Shown: piece by piece, positions 63,057 through 64,000 of the stretch
Layout: every line of letters starts with the position of its first letter
Numbering within the stretch: the first letter of the stretch is position 1
Assembly (NCBI GenBank): GCA_037974335.1
Contig: CM075760.1
Location: forward strand, 28,844,402-28,908,401
Direction: 5' to 3'
DNA from: Prionace glauca
Lineage: Eukaryota > Chordata > Chondrichthyes > Carcharhiniformes > Carcharhinidae
DNA: 64,000 nt
Notes under the pieces: generated by a model
What the model saw: the letters and a program-made list of their open reading frames with translations, nothing else
What the model was told of the DNA's origin: nothing
The model's database searches: none
Made by a program: the position numbers and the translations under genes

Positions 63057-64000
63057 GGAGCAGTGGAGGATCTTTAAGGAGATCTTTCTTGGTGCTCAGC
63101 AGAAATTTATTCCGATGGTTAAAAAGGACAGTAGGAGGAGAGGTAATAAGCCGTGGATAACGAAGGAGGTGAAGGAAAGTGTTAAATTAAAAGCGGAGGA
63201 TTTTAGAGTAGCTAAGAGCAGTGGGCAAGAAGAGGATTGGGAAAGGTTTAAATGTCAACAAAGATTGACAAAGAAATTGATAAAGATGGGTAGGAGAAGC
63301 TATGAGGCTGGGCTAGCACTTAATATAAAAAAGGATAGCAAGAGTTTTTATAAATATATAAAAAGGAAGAGGCTGGCTAGGGTAAACGTTGGTCCTTTAG
63401 AGGATGAGAAAGGGGAGCTAGTGGTAGGGGATAGGGATATGGCTAAGGTCTTGAATAACTTCTTTGTTTCTGTCTTCACGGAGGAGGACGTGAATAATTT
63501 GCCGGGTGTTAGCGATGGAAAGGTGGTAGGAATGGAGGGTCTTAATGACATTACTGTTACTAGAGAGGTGGTGCTCGACAGACTGGAGGGGCTGATTGTG
63601 GACAAGTCCCCAGGACCGGATGGAATACATCCGAGGGTTCTGAAAGAAATGGCGGAGGTGATAGTGGATGCCTTGGTGGTTATTTTCCAGACGTCGCTGG
63701 ATTCCGGGGAAGTGCCGGAAGATTGGAAAACGGCTAATGTTACGCCGTTGTTTAAGAAGGGTGCCAGGCAAAAGGCGGGGAATTATAGGCCGGTTAGTTT
63801 AACGTCTGTGGTAGGTAAAATGTTAGAAACCATCATTAAGGAGGAAATAGCGAGGCATCTTGAGGGGAATTGCTTGATAGGGCGGACGCAACACGGTTTC
63901 ATTAAAGGGAAGTCATGTCTGACAAATTTACTGGAGTTCTATGAGGATGTGTCTAGGGCAGTGGATGGAGGAGAGCCGGTGGATGTGGTCTTTCTGGATT
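63057..64000 (+). mobile_element. CR1 LINE, open frame to the window end
   Basis: It starts at GAGCAGTGGAGGATC, after the endonuclease, and reads Glu-Gln-Trp-Arg-Ile-Phe-Lys-Glu through GNYRPVSLTSVVGK to VDVVFLD without a stop. It runs past 64000. Without the extra C seen at 15960, the frame stays open here. Nearly identical to the copies at 15292 and 38223. Confidence 0.95.

Overview
The window reads as a vertebrate genome, most likely a shark or ray. The main grounds are tRNA-headed V-SINE (HE1-like) copies whose tails match CR1 LINE ends, several CR1 LINE lineages, L2-type LINEs, and intron-bearing C2H2 zinc-finger genes. The species assignment is inference. No prokaryotic gene, rRNA, tRNA gene or CRISPR array is seen.

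The host content is a cluster of C2H2 zinc-finger (ZNF) genes without a visible KRAB, SCAN or BTB domain, in two duplicated families. Family A genes begin at a Met-Glu/Gly-Lys-Pro/Leu-Trp box and follow decayed 'ghost' fingers: 2181-3119 (+), 9948-10613 (+), 24521-25759 (+), 29541-30299 (-), 52605-53213 (-), plus a dead copy near 48310-48744. Family B genes begin with a Gly-Glu-Lys-Leu-Tyr-Thr-Cys finger and share one intron carrying the same fossil LINE pieces: 18213-18797, 35126-36400, 46897-47607, 56002-56523 (broken), and a dead copy at 33270-33830. Three family B units keep a second, decaying finger exon downstream. CpG-rich promoter blocks with inverted CCAAT boxes and NRF1-type palindromes lie before the genes. 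One bidirectional promoter block is present twice (12482-13325 and 53971-54830).

Layout. 0-8 kb: V-SINE and foldback copies, a 31-bp minisatellite, promoter blocks, the first ZNF, then a nested CR1 pile-up (4424-7017). 8-19 kb: the second ZNF, a bidirectional promoter, a CR1 dimer that splits the exon of the third ZNF, and that gene. 19-29 kb: nested LINEs, the 14-finger ZNF at 24.5 kb, then L2 debris and about 1.4 kb with nothing recognised. 29-37 kb: a minus-strand ZNF, one dead and one 14-finger family B gene. 37-46 kb: a CR1 concatemer in a promoter and a second long CR1 in a family B intron. 46-57 kb: more ZNFs, a fossil LTR-type pol, and the second bidirectional promoter. 57-62.7 kb: a minisatellite, a duplicated multi-CCAAT/TATA promoter and 2.6 kb of GA-rich satellite. 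62.7-64 kb: another promoter and finger-exon start, interrupted by a CR1 that runs off the window.

The ZNF proteins are presumed nuclear DNA-binding factors, a class that often expands alongside retroelements. The CR1 copies ending in TTCTTATG repeats are very similar to each other and one keeps an open endonuclease-reverse transcriptase frame, so that family moved recently. The least familiar item is a foldback element in at least six places; three copies have 11-14 bp direct repeats at their ends, which looks like LINE-driven retroposition. Many open frames in the window begin at TTG or GTG; for host genes I used the first plausible ATG.
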